DNA of 64,000 nucleotides. Origin: Takakia lepidozioides (lineage: Eukaryota > Streptophyta > Takakiopsida > Takakiales > Takakiaceae). Under the pieces are notes generated by a model. It was not told the DNA's origin. It saw only the letters and a list, made by a program, of their open reading frames with translations, and made no database searches. Location of the stretch: NCBI GenBank assembly GCA_030704615.1, contig CM060732.1, positions 22,072,001 through 22,136,000 of the forward strand. The letters run 5' to 3'. The position numbers and the translations under genes were made by a program. Below are positions 11,986-23,861 of this stretch, one piece after another; position 1 is the first letter of the stretch; each line of letters opens with the position of its first letter.

Positions 11986-14900
11986 ATGGATGGTCGAGAC
12001 AAGAAATTTGTCAGGTACTCTTTCCCTGCCATTGCTTCTCTCTCTGTCATTCTGTATCTTTTGTCATTCCTGTTCTGCACTTGGTTGCATCTTCTGCAAA
12101 ATTTGGTCTTTTTGTGGTGGCAAATTGCTCGTGAAAGTGCTGGATCTAAGTATATCAACATCTCAATTACAATGTGCAGAGCAGATCATGTTCTGCAACA
12201 TCTGTTCATTTGGACTGGTGAACCCCTTGAGAGCTATGTTTGTGGCTGCCCATCTCCTCCCCCAACCTCTTGGGCCCTTTTCTTGCTTTGGGCCAAGGAG
12301 AGTAGGGGAAGCAATGATTTAATGCAGGGATAGAAAGCCACAGCAATAGTTCAACAAAATTGGAAGACCACACTGATGGTCAATGTCTTTTTGCCGGTTT
12401 TGACAGGTTCCTGAATGATTTAGACTCAGATAGGAAACATGGATCAGAGGACGAGCCACTTCGCAATCAGCTGAGTTTTGAAACCTCATCATGTGCCGTT
12501 AAGAAGGGGTTGCAGAAAGGCTCACGAGGGTTAAAGAAAGTCGGTCAATCTCTGCGATTTGGTGTCTCGAGGGTGTATTCTGAAGATCTCAATGACCAGT
12601 CCAAGACTAGAATTCTTGACCCCAGGAGCAGATTCTGTCAGCGGTGGAACAAGTTTTTTGTTGTGTCCTGCCTAGTTGCTGTCTTCGTCGATCCCCTCTT
12701 CTTCTACCTACCAGTTGTGGCTGGAGATGGCACATGTGTGCAAATCTCTCGGAAGTTGGCAATATCTGTGACTGTGTTCCGAACCATCACTGACACTCTG
12801 TACATGATTCACATGGGCCTTCAATTCCGGACAGCATTCATTGCCCCTTCATCACGTGTATTTGGGCGGGGTGAGCTTGTCATTGATCCACATGAAATTG
12901 CCATGCGATACTTGAAGAAAGATTTCTGGCTGGACTTCGTCGCTGTCTTACCTCTTCCTCAGGTGCTTTCTATCATCAGTTTCCTGTCTTTGTTTGCATC
13001 TTTGGTGTGTGTTATTTGTTGGAAGTCATGTGCTGTGAGCGCTGAAACTTTGGGTGTTTTATGGTGTCGCTTCCATGACTTCAGATGAACTGCTGTATGA
13101 TGTGTGTCCTGGTGATCTCCAGCATCTTGCTTTTGGAAGCCACCTCAAGCTATGTTGGATTTTGGTCACGCTAGCTTTGCTGTGCTGAAGAACTCAGGGT
13201 CAAGTTGCAGATGTGTGTACCTGCAGTGGCATGATGCACTGGGAGGGTTTTATTGTCTCAGATGACTTGCACCCTATCATGGGATGATTGGGTATTGGGT
13301 CTGGCATTAGGTCATGTAGTTCCTGCAAATCATTGTCATACACCATTGCAAATGCAATGTACAGATTTATGCCTTTGTGTTCCTCGTCTGTAGAGAGTTT
13401 TTAGACTGGGAGCTCTCTGGTGACTTCACAAGCTAGTTTTTGAACTCTGGAGGGTAGGACAGCCATGACTAGCTCCAGGAGGGTTGATATAACCTGGTGC
13501 CATGTCCTCCGCTTTAGGCAATCATCATTTTTTTCTTAGGGTGGCTTGCTCCTCCAGTCGTAACTTGGACATGATACAGTTCCTTTGTTTCTTTCTACAG
13601 AGTTGCTTTACTGACAGCAGATCAACTGATGGGTAATTTCGATCATGTCTTTTGGCCTTAAGTTTACTGATACGTTCTGTTGTGGTCATTATAGGTGGTA
13701 ATATGGCTCATATCACCAAGGATGAAGGGCAACACTGCGGTCAATACCAAGAATGCACTGCGTTTCATTGTGTTCTTCCAGTATCTCCCCCGCTTATTTA
13801 GGATTTTTCCGTTGACATCTGAGATGGTGAGACAGACAGGGGTGCTCCTGGAAACTGCATGGGCAGGTGCTGCCTACAATCTCCTGCTCTATTTACTAGC
13901 CAGCCATGTGAGTCCCGAGTTTGAGTTTTTCACCCCCTGTTCCCCTCCCACTTTGTGCTCTTTTCCTCCTATTACAAGTTTGTCCATGGGCCTAGGCCTC
14001 TGCACTTTATTCGGGGTGTCAGCCCTCATACCTTGCTGCCATGGCTGGACATAGACCCCATCCCTTGCAGGAGTGCGGAGGGGTATTTTGTGGCCTTGGA
14101 CAATTGCTCAATTGTGTCCACCTCATTACTACAGCCAAGTGTGTTTTGACTCAAGTAGTCACCAAGCTTTCATGGATCGGAAGCAAAAAAAGAGTCCGAT
14201 TTGAGGGTGCTTCTTTATGCCCAGATTCCTAACCAAGTAGATGGTTGGTTAGAGTTACTGCCTGAGTGCTGGTTTTGGGCTTTGACAAACCTGCCTGCCC
14301 TCGGGAAAGGTGGGTTTGGGGCCAAGCCATACACATCGAGTCTTTGAGGAAAAAGAGAGGTTAGTCCAGTAGACGGTGTTCCGTCACCATTGAACAGACA
14401 TGTGGCAAATATGCATGCAGGTGGTTGGTGCGTGCTGGTATCTGCTGGCAGTGGAAAGAGAGGACACATGCTGGAGGGATGTATGCCGTACTGAGGCTAG
14501 CTGTCTTACCGGGTATCTTGACTGTGCTACCCTTAATCTCCCTCAGCGAGCAGATTGGGCGAGCGTTTCTAATTTGACTACCCTTTGCAACTCGCAATCG
14601 TTCCAATTTGGTATCTATCAGAATGCAATCACAAACAACATCACAACATCCACCATAAGGTTTCTGGACAAGTACTTCTACTGCTTGTGGTTCGGTTTAC
14701 TTAACTTGAGGTAATTTTTCACACGTGCTTTTGGTTTGAGGGTTCTTTGAAATTCTTTCTGGCCTCCTATCTCAGTCCCCTTGTCATTTGAGGAGATTTA
14801 AGGTTACGTGTATAAGATACACTCAAGCATTGGTTGCAAGGAGGAGCTTATGTGCTTTTTGCAAAGCAGTGATGGAGGTATTTGCATTTGCTTTAATCAC

Positions 14901-17197
14901 CATATATTCATGTGATTCCACATCTTCGATTGTTTTTGTTACCCCAGTGCACTTAGTTCACAACCTAGAGTCTGGTATCACAGGATGAGTAATCACCGAA
15001 GTTGCCATATCAACATGGTGGTACAAAGCAAGTGTGTGTGGTTTGGTGACTGCCCAGGCTAGCTGTCTTGCAGCACATCCAGTGCCAGTTCAGGGGAGGC
15101 AGATGTTTTTTTAAATTTTTAATCTTTTTTGAAGGAAACCTGAGCAATAGCTACAGGCCCTTGAGGGGGAAAAGAACCCCCTTTGTGAGCCACGAGGCAT
15201 ACAGGGGAAAGCGCTCCAGACCAAAGGCAGACAAAACCACAAGGGGATTGGACCCCAGATCTACAGGCCAATGCAAAGGATCTGCAAAGATGCCAAACCG
15301 CTGGGCCACAGCCCTGATGTGCAGATGGTTCCTATTTGGCTTCTGACTGTTTATGACCCTTTGACTTGTTACTCTTTTTTGCAGTTCCCTTGCACAAACC
15401 ATGAGTGTTAGCACCTACGTATGGGAAATTATATTCACGATATGCATTATCATTGCGGGCTTGCTCCTCTTCTCTTTCCTCATAGGAAACATGCAGGTGA
15501 GCCACTCTTTTTCTACAGGGTTTGTTGGTATAGCCATATTGTTTGTGAATGTGCAATCACGTATGATTGATAGACTGTAGGTTGATCAAGTCGGGCCAAG
15601 TTTTATTTTGTATTTGTCTTGGAGGGGTAGAGAAAAAGATGTGTCTATGTCTCTGTGCAAGCGTGATGACAATGGCTGCTGGTGCTGTTGGCTGGGACCA
15701 GACTTATTTGCAATCGCTGACAGTGAGACTAGAAGAGATGAGAGTAAACAGGCGTGACACAGAGCAATGGATGAAGCATCGCCAGCTCCCCCGTGAGTTA
15801 GTTGAGCGGGTCCGCCGCTATGACCAGTATAAGTGGGTAGCTACCCGGGGGGTTGACGAGGAGGTCCTAGTGCAGAGCCTGCCATTGGACCTTCGGCGGG
15901 ATATCAAGCGCCATCTATGTCTGGATCTTGTTCGACGGGTATGACAACCTGCTGCTGTAATTGTGGTTGTTTTTAACTGCGACAAACATGCAGATGTTTG
16001 GATGACAAGATTAGTGTACAACTACAGGGTTTATCACTAAATGATGGTCACAATGAGGGGTAGTGTTTACTGATGAACTGCTTGTCCCAGAACGGTATAC
16101 TTTCAGTAGGATCACAACTAAGACTATCTTTCTGTCCATTAGTCATGGATCAGGTGTTTGAGCATTCTTACGGGCATGACCAGCATTTTTTGTTTTAAGT
16201 TGTTGAATATCAGTGCTTTTGGTCAGTAAGTTTAGTTTATATGACTAAGGTGTCTTTTCCTTGTTCTTGACAAGTGACCCTCGTATTTCTGTTCCTTGTC
16301 CTTTGTCCAGGTCCCATTATTTGACCAAATGGATGATAGCCTGCTGGATGCCATGTGCGAGCGACTGAAACCTGCTCTCAATACAGAGGGCACCTACATA
16401 ATTCGCGAGGGTGATCCAGTGAACGAGATGCTTTTTATTATCCGTGGGCTCCTGGACAGTGTGACAACCAATGGTGGCCGTACAGGCTTTTTTAACATAG
16501 GGGAACTTAGACCTGGAGACTTCTGTGGTGAGGAGCTGCTTACTTGGGCTCTTGACCCCAAACCCAGCCCTAACCTTCCCACCTCTACCCGGACGGTGAA
16601 GGCATTGGTGGAGGTTGAAGCCTTTGCCTTGTCAGCCGAGGATCTCAAGTTTGTAGCCGGCCAGTTCCGGCGCCTGCATAGCAAGCAATTGCAACACACC
16701 TTCAGGTTTTGTTTCTACCTTCTAAGTGTATTGTCGCTTGACGCCAATGGCTAATACAGACTTCGTGGTTCCACATACTGCATAGTGTCACAACTTTCAA
16801 TTTTTCTGTGATCCTTAATGTGTCACCTATCTCAGAAAAGATGGCTTCTGAAGCCTTCATCACAACTGAAAAGCTGCTTTTTGGCATCAGGTACTATTCA
16901 CACCAGTGGCGCACATGGGCAGCAGGCCTCATCCAGGCTGCATGGCGGCGTTATTGTCGGCGAAGGCTGGCAGAGCTGCGGCGCAAAGAAGAAGACTACA
17001 ACTTGCAAGAAGCAATGGCTGGTGCAAATGGGCTGCTTACCAAGCCAAGCCTTGGGGCCACACTCTTGGCCTCTCGGTTTGCCTCAAATGCAATGCGAGG
17101 GGTCCAAAGGCTACGAAGCATGCATGCAGCCGAATTGTCCCGGATATCCAACATTCCAAAGCCCACAGAACCTGACTTTTCTCTTGATAATGATTGA
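11986..17197 (+). CDS. Plant-type cyclic nucleotide-gated ion channel (CNGC), 8 exons
   Basis: The exon model is 11986-12014, 12407-12962, 13695-13907, 14421-14710, 15385-15496, 15702-15938, 16311-16705 and 16891-17197. All introns are GT-AG with compatible phases, giving 2139 bases and 712 residues, the usual CNGC length. S1 begins near residue 92 (KFFVVSCLVAVFVDPLFFYL), and FRTAFIAPSSRVFGRGELV is a plant CNGC signature. The pore is at WFGLLNLSSLAQT, followed by S6 and the C-linker TYLQSLTVRLEEMR. The cyclic-nucleotide-binding cassette PGDFCGEEL is at about 547-555, and the calmodulin-binding IQ motif LIQAAWRRYCRRR is at about 624-636. Family role: calcium-permeable cation channel of the plasma membrane. 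The filter triplet reads AQT where most plant channels have GQN or close variants. The ATG in exon 1 was chosen because MDGRDKKFVR splices in phase to FLNDLDSD, matching CNGC N-termini. Confidence 0.93.
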
Positions 17198-17415
17198 TGG
17201 TGTCCTTGGGGTTTGTATCATAGTCTTGTTGAAAACTTAGCTGAACTAAGTTGCCATGGGTGGCAACTTTCCAAAAAGAGAATCAGGTAGGATTAGGTGT
17301 AGGTAGGGAAAAGCCAATGTACACCCAGTGATTAGAATGTATTTCTGTCTGTATTCCTCTGCACATTGTGAAAACGAGATTACTTCATACGATGTTCTCT
17401 GCCCTAGCTGCCCTT

Positions 17416-17421
17416 AATAAA
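17416..17421 (+). promoter_or_regulatory. Candidate polyadenylation signal of the CNGC gene
   Basis: AATAAA lies 219 bases after the CNGC stop codon, a plausible 3' UTR distance. Plant signals are loose, so this is only suggestive. Confidence 0.4.
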
Positions 17422-18090
17422 CAGAGCATGAATACGAGAGAGAAGTACCACCTACCTTCACAGGTGACTTTGACCTGTTGGGGTTCTGCAGTCCATGAGT
17501 AGACACCATGGTTCTCTCTCTACTTGCCTTACATTTTTATATCCAAATCTAGTCTCTTCGCTTTTACCAAGGATCCGATGTGGTTCGTACTCGAGTGAAG
17601 CCGCACTGGGTCTTTGAATCACAGCAAGAATCTGAAGACAAGGTGGCAAGTGCATCTAGCTTCAAACAAGGAGGCCTCTCCAGAGAAGAACTTCGTGGTC
17701 TGATGCTATGCACATACGAGGGTGGTGAAACACATAAACCCTGTAGCTGTGGACTATTCTCCTGAATTACAGTTGAAAGGGCAACGTCTTACTTAACGTT
17801 CTACAACAATGAGTCTTTGTCATATCCCTCAACTCTCTCTACTGCAAACCTTGGAGGCACGGTAACATGAGTGCTAGAGTATCTTCCCAGTTTTGGATTT
17901 GGATCTTACACAATTTGTACTTCGAATATGGCACTCCTCCTGCAAGTTAGCAGTGGCAGAGTGAAACTAGAGAGGTAGATGGATCTAGTTTTGTTGGGTG
18001 ATTGCAGTCATGACAGGAAATATGAACTCCAGCCAACTTCAACCCTAGTGCAGTAATCATCCAGACGCCAGCGCTGTAAAGTTGCCCACT
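17422..18090. other. Gene-free stretch between CNGC and the next candidate gene
   Basis: No exon-like frame with motifs is visible here. It probably contains the 3' flanks of two converging genes. Confidence 0.35.
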
Positions 18091-20110
18091 TCACATTCTC
18101 TTTCTTAGATTGCGGGCAGCTATAAGTGCACCTAAGGTGCCAACTCCAACAACAATAAGGATGGCTGCAGTTCCCAATCCTGCTTTCCTGGTTCGCAAGC
18201 TCCCAAGCCAGCCCTTCGAAGTACCTCTTTCGATGTGTTTCTTCGTGTTTTGATGGGCGAGAATCTCCATCAAGATGCAGCTCAGGACATCTGGTTGCAT
18301 TTTTATGAGTGTCTGCAACTGCATAATTACAGATGGTAAGAAAGAGGACTACCTTCATCAGACCTTTTGTAATCTCCAATATTCAGAAATAAATGCAGCC
18401 ATTGCGCAATCTGCCATCATACCTTTTCTTAAATAATGTTGTTGATAAAAAAGATGGCCAGTTTCCAGCAACAGTCCTACATCCTCAACCACTCCAAGCC
18501 CAGCATGGATCATACCGGTCCGAAATTAACGCAGAATGCCCACCTGTTGTGGAGCCCTTGGTGCAATCGCAGTGACCAGTAGCCTCGGTGCAGGAGCCTG
18601 TTATTTGATCAGATATCTATAAGGTCAGTAACTTGCCTGGTGACAAACAACATGCTTGCAACAAGTATTAATGATATGAGCATGCTCATGAGCACCGAGT
18701 ACACTACCTTAACATACAATTTATCGATCCAAGATGCAATCTGAGTCCATTTCACAAAGAATGCAGAACGAAAAGTAGTGGAAATTAAACTGGATATGGG
18801 AGACAACACACATGGATATGTTATACATCTAGCTGGTTCATCCAGAGTTCGATTGGAACTGCAGAGAGGAAACTGAAATGAGGAGAAGCTGATGCATAAG
18901 GCTAGTAACTATTCTCAACTGATCTAATGGGTTGTATATAAGTTGCAGAGGAGAGGAGTTCTGTAGGCGAGTTTTTATGAAGGCAGCCTAGAGGGCATGC
19001 CACACGAGAGCCCTCCACGTTGCTCATTTTGCAGGTGCTTAAAATCTTGAAGCAACTGGTTATATGTGCACGAGTTCTATTTGATGTTTGCCTACCATGA
19101 CTATGGTTGCATGGGCAAGTGCTGCAACTGGAATCAAACACAAGTTTACAGTCCTGATACATGGAAGACTAACAAAATGTCAGGACTATCTTAATAATGT
19201 ATACTCGAGTAGGTACTCATACCAATCAGTACTGCTGCAAAGATCCTATCCACCCATTTACATGAGGAAATGAAATGAAATGTACTTTATAACGTCCGCG
19301 GAAAGCTCAAAGAGCTTATGGGAAAGAAAGACTGAAAGAGCCTACCTTCCAGCTCCATCAGAGAGGGTGAACAAACAAGGCCAGTGATGCTCGGGAGAAA
19401 GAGCCTACCTCTTCAACCAGGAAAGCATCCAGTAGAGAGGGCGAAAATGTGTCAGGCGAGACACAGATGGCCGGGAGCGGATCGTCACCCTTTCCAGGAC
19501 TCAAGTTCTCATTTGTGGACAAGTGACTGGCCCCATTGCTGTTAAATACACAAACAGGGATCATTGTAGTTGTGGTGGATTGATGGGTACGCGGGTAAGC
19601 CGAGGGACTGGGCAATTTTCTCTCCAGTTCACCCAGTCGATAGAACAGCTCATCTAACCGTTCATGGAGATCCGCCTGTTGGCCCACAACCTGTTCATAG
19701 CACTGAGACATGCCCATCCAACAGCTTTTAAATATTTTGAAGCAACGATCAGAGGCGGATTTGAAAGTCCTGAGGCAACTGAGTTCACCCAATTGCCCTT
19801 CCAATTGAGCAAAGTCTTCCATCTGATTCCACTTTGTTCAAGGCAAACCTCTTGACGGTTTTGGCGTCAAGATATTGAAACTACACTAGAGCCGCTGAAC
19901 TTCCAGGCCGAGTCGTTTATTGTAGATCTGAAGATCATAGGAAGGATATGACAATACGTTGGTCACCATAGCCTGGCTAAGATCCTGACAGAATAGCTGT
20001 AACAAATACAGAAAGACTCGGCAATCTTGATCCGTAAACATAATGAACGAAGACATTTGGCTCAGGCTCGTCTTGGGAGCGTGCGAACCAAGACGTGCGA
20101 CTGCGGTCAT
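18091..20110 (-). CDS. Candidate multi-exon gene of unknown function, C-terminal membrane anchor
   Basis: Several minus-strand frames look like real exons but I do not recognise the protein. Frame 19822-19358 contains a probable coiled coil (ADLHERLDELFYRLGELERK) and reaches a possible GT donor after LLDAFLVEE. Frame 18809-18640 encodes a hydrophobic segment (VVYSVLMSMLISLILVASML) preceded by a possible AG acceptor. Frame 18324-18091 ends the protein with a second hydrophobic segment (GTAAILIVVGVGTLGALIAA), then basic residues RNLRKRM and a stop, like a tail-anchored protein. Frame 20110-19886 may be an upstream exon. The first exon, exon order and phases are unresolved. No transposon motif was seen, so a host gene is likely. 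Confidence 0.35.
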
Positions 20111-22190
20111 TCTTGTTGTACATGCAATCCCAATATCCTGTCTGGCCAGACGTATCCAGCTAATAACTTCAACACTCCTGCTTTAAGTTCTCTAGAGTTG
20201 GTCTCGTTACAATGCAGTGTGAAGGACTTGGTGGCTCTGAACAGCCTCATGCTTACCCAGATTGGAGAAACAGAACCCATGTGTTCAGTTGAGGAGTATG
20301 AGGCTGAGGAGGTTTGAACAATGCGTAATGTTCTACTAGAGTTCGACTCTTCTTCTTGGTCTCAATCTTGGGGTGATCTATTTGATGTACAACGTGACGC
20401 CCGACCTGAAAATATCCTTCCCCTTCTCCTCTGTACAGTGTATATGCTCTCACTAAAAGCACACGCCCAAGGAGCACATCTCATCTCTTCTTGCTCCACA
20501 TATCTTGCCTCTATTAGACCGCTGTTTGTCGAATCCACAAACTCAAGGAAACGGAACTGCCTCTTGTACTCTGTACTTCCGCTGTTGTGATAATCGCGTC
20601 CTAGTGACATCTGTTTGACTGCTGGGTGATGCTTGCAAAGACAGAAAACTGGCCTCTCTCATCCCAACGGTTTAATTGTTCCAGAGATGGCCACAACCGA
20701 GTTTACCCAACTTCAAATATACTACTGGTTTCCTTCTATCTGTGTAAAGATCCTGACAGCGACAGCTCACAAATCAGGGAAGGTCTCTTACCCGCTGTTT
20801 TTATCATACTAAGTTCTTAGCTTTGATGCCATTTCGGGCAGAGGAACTCAAACCTCATTCCGTCATTCATTCGACAACAAATCAAACTTCCTACTTGACA
20901 TTTCCCTCAGATGCCAAGAATACTTTTGGATTGCAAATGGCCCGGATAAAAATAGTGGCCGACAGAAGAAACTTGGAAAGGAAATTCAACATCAAACGAT
21001 CTGCAGCGCAGCCAATGAAAGAACGTAAATCCCTCAATAGCAATTGTTGGAAAGTAATAAGTAGAATTTTCCGGTAGTCTGGGCCTAGGGTTTTGAGGAG
21101 ATGATTTGTGTTGAAACGAAGAGGAAGGAAGAGAAGGAAACTGTGGGTCGGGGAGTTTTGAGGAGAAGACAGTGAAAATCACTTGAACTCTCCAGTTTGA
21201 TTTGTGTTGAAACGAAGAGGAAGGAAGAGAAAGGAAATTGTGGGTCGGGGAGAAGAAGATCACACATGGAATAATGATACGCGCATTGAGGGAGACTCTT
21301 AGTGTGGACGAAGGTCACACCGATATTTGGAGTGGACCAACATAGAGACAGAGCTTTGTGGGGCGTGGGTTTGGAAGGGAAGAGACACAATTAGTAGGAT
21401 TGTACAACCTCAGAGACAGACGAAGAGGTTTGTGGCTGTTTTGGGGGATGAGTGTGGAGAGAGAGTGTGGGCGAGTTGAGCTCGGATGGGGGAGGGATAG
21501 TCGCACGGAGCCACCAGGCTGCTGATGTATCTCCCTGGAATTGGCGGGGACGGTCTTCGCAGTTTGTCTTACGACAGAGGAAGAGAGGTTGGATTCTCAA
21601 CTTGATTGTCATAGCAAGCAAGTACATTTTGGAAGCAATCCCATGGTTTTGCAAGGCGTTGCCCCTCCTGCTTTTTGCAGCACTGCTGCCAATTCAAGCT
21701 CGCATTTCATTAAGTTTGGATAAAAATACGTTGTGTTACCGAGGTGGAAGTCTTCGGGACAATGCCAGCTCGGCAGATGGCTCGTGCTTCTTCGGAAGGG
21801 GCACTTCTTGCCTTCACCTAAGCTGCGTAAGAAGAACCCAAATCCCAGCAAACTATAAAGCTTCAACTGTCCCGGTACTATGTTTCCGGATGCTCCCAAG
21901 GAGATTTTCAAAACCTACACCCCCAACCAAAGGTAAATCTGTGTCTGCCAGATAATTCGTCTAGAGGGAATTCCTTATGGAGCCCAGCACGTCTGGCGCT
22001 CATCCTGAAGGTTGGGCAGTCTCTGGAGGAGCGAATGATAGAAACACATAGAGAGAGAGAGGTCTTTATGCTGGTGAGGAAATCTTACTCTTGAATATAT
22101 AATATGTGCATGCAAACTCCCTTGAGCAAATCCACTGCCTAGCCCTTTCCCTCTCTCCTCTTTTCTCTCTGTCTCCACCCAAATTGTGCT
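20111..22190. other. No assigned gene; contains a repeated purine-rich segment
   Basis: Frames at 20253-20610 (minus) might be 5' exons of the unknown gene but show no motif. The plus-strand frame 21452-21955 (167 residues) has no recognisable domain and is not called. The duplicated segment at 21103-21252 is listed separately. Confidence 0.3.
21103..21252. repeat. Direct repeat of about 53 bp
   Basis: A unit starting GATTTGTGTTGAAACGAAGA and ending GTGGGTCGGGGAG occurs at 21103-21155 and again at about 21198-21252, separated by 42 bases. It is purine-rich on the plus strand. It may be part of the promoter or leader of a minus-strand gene. Confidence 0.8.
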
Positions 22191-22194
22191 GCTC

Positions 22195-23510
22195 ACACAC
22201 AGCAGGTTGATGCCTGTGTGAAGGGCTTTCTGGAAAGCCCGAACTAATTATTTACATCAAGGTAAGTCCCACTACTGGAGTGAGCCCCTCACAAAGGTAG
22301 TGTCTATTCCCTCTGTTTCCATCCAAACTGGGCGCAGGGTCTATGGCCAGAAGGCTACGGCAAACAGAGTCTTATGAGTACATTCTCTCTCTCCGCCCAA
22401 ACTGGGCGTGGGGTCTACGGCAAACAATGTCTTAGAGCAAATCTCTCTCTCTCATTGTGTCCAGGATGGTCTTCTAGGGTCAGGGGAAAGATGTGGAGGA
22501 TGGTTCACAACCTTAATGTTATGGTTAATCGCCAGAAGTCTTAACTTGTTCAACATGGACCAATGTTGTAGCTCAAGGTTCGACCCTCTCCCCACTGCTC
22601 TTCAAACAGCTAAACGCAAAGCTTTGGGTCTCACTCAATTCCACTGCAGAGGGATTAGCACTGAAGTTAAAAGGATAATGCTTTGCAATGTTATTAGGCT
22701 TACCTTGAGTATGCGTCTGCCATGTGGGATGGCAACTCTAACCATGCTAAAACTTTCGACTCATTCAGCTTTCAGTGCTCAAAGAGAGATGTCAGTATAC
22801 TCTAGAACAACCAATGTGGCTGTTTAGGGAAAGTTTGGCATGCCACCCTAAGCTCTCGATGTGCTGAGTTTAAGGTCAGATGGGGGGTCAGTTGGATCTC
22901 ATGCCTAGTACGAGATACCGTAAGATGATTGACTCTATTTCTTGGAGGCAAGACGGTCCTATTAAACAGGCTAAGTCGAAAAAGGTGGAGGAGAGTTTTA
23001 AGCTCCTGAATGATAAGCAGAAAGAGCTGAAAGTTAAACTCAGGGCGGGGAGTCTACCTTTGAGCAATAAACAGATGACGAGAGGAAGGGAGATAGTCAA
23101 TGGCCAGTGTGTGTGCAGCCAGAAGACAATATCCATTTTCTGATACAATGTCTGGGGTACTCTCATCAGAGAGAGACCCTCAAGAGCGCTTGCCCTTTTG
23201 GGGTCTTATTGCTAGGAAGCTCACACACAGCAGATTGATGCGTGTGTGAAAGGCTTTCTAGAGGAATCTGGAAAGTCCGAAGTAATTGTCTATATCAAGG
23301 TACCACTACACCACTCCCTCTTATTCCACCCAAACTGGGTTTAGGGTCTATGCCAGAAGGCATACGATGTCTTACGAGTACATCCTGTTTGTGTCTGGAG
23401 CGCTCTGCTCACACAGATAGAATCTGCTCCCTTTTGTTCCGCTCAAACTGGGCACGGGTTCTATGGCCACAAGTTTACGGCAAACAAGGTCTTATGAGTA
23501 AATATCTGTT
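22195..23510 (+). mobile_element. LINE family A, several truncated copies of the ORF2 3' end
   Basis: At least three nested or tandem 3' pieces are present on the plus strand. A short piece at 22195-22400 carries the QQIDACVKGFLE coding region and the terminal block ending CGGCAAACAGAGTCTTATGA. A second terminal block lies at about 22390-22435. A longer piece follows (about 22600-23400) with ALGLTQFHCRGISTEVKR, the region matching RYPKLIDSISWKQD, and KLRAGSLPLSNKQ, all matching the nearly complete copy at 30.2-34.8 kb. Another terminal block is at about 23440-23500. Frameshifts and deletions make all of them non-functional. Repeated 3' ends suggest recurrent insertion at or near older copies. 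Confidence 0.8.
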
Positions 23511-23861
23511 TGTCTTCTAGTCTCTCGTGTGTATTCGATGCTTTGAATTCTTCGGGTACGGAGCAGAAACTCAGTACGTCTGCACCCTCTGTCAGAAACT
23601 GATGAAGTCAATTTTACACCACCTCCCCGAACCACAAATTCTTAGGTTGATCCTCAAGTGATGAGACAACAGACTTTATATTGGCTCTTCTGCCAAGTGG
23701 CTTTACTTGATGTTTTGTCCTGATGTCTTTGCTTAATTTTTGTAAGCTCCTCTCTATCTCATTGTTCCGTATGAGCATTGTTACTATAGTGTGTTGCCCA
23801 TGATTTACAGCTATATATGCAACTTTCAACCAACTTCGTGGTGTTGTTTAGTGTCTGATTA

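Noticed and set aside
21452-21955. 167-residue plus-strand frame as a gene
   Set aside because: No domain, no supported splice partners, and the composition looks like chance translation.
22195-22205. Another GTGAGCAG-type element end at 22.2 and 23.4 kb (CTGCTCACAC words)
   Set aside because: At 22.2 kb the word belongs to the coding 3' region of LINE-A (QQIDACVKGF). At 23.4 kb it is isolated, without a paired end.
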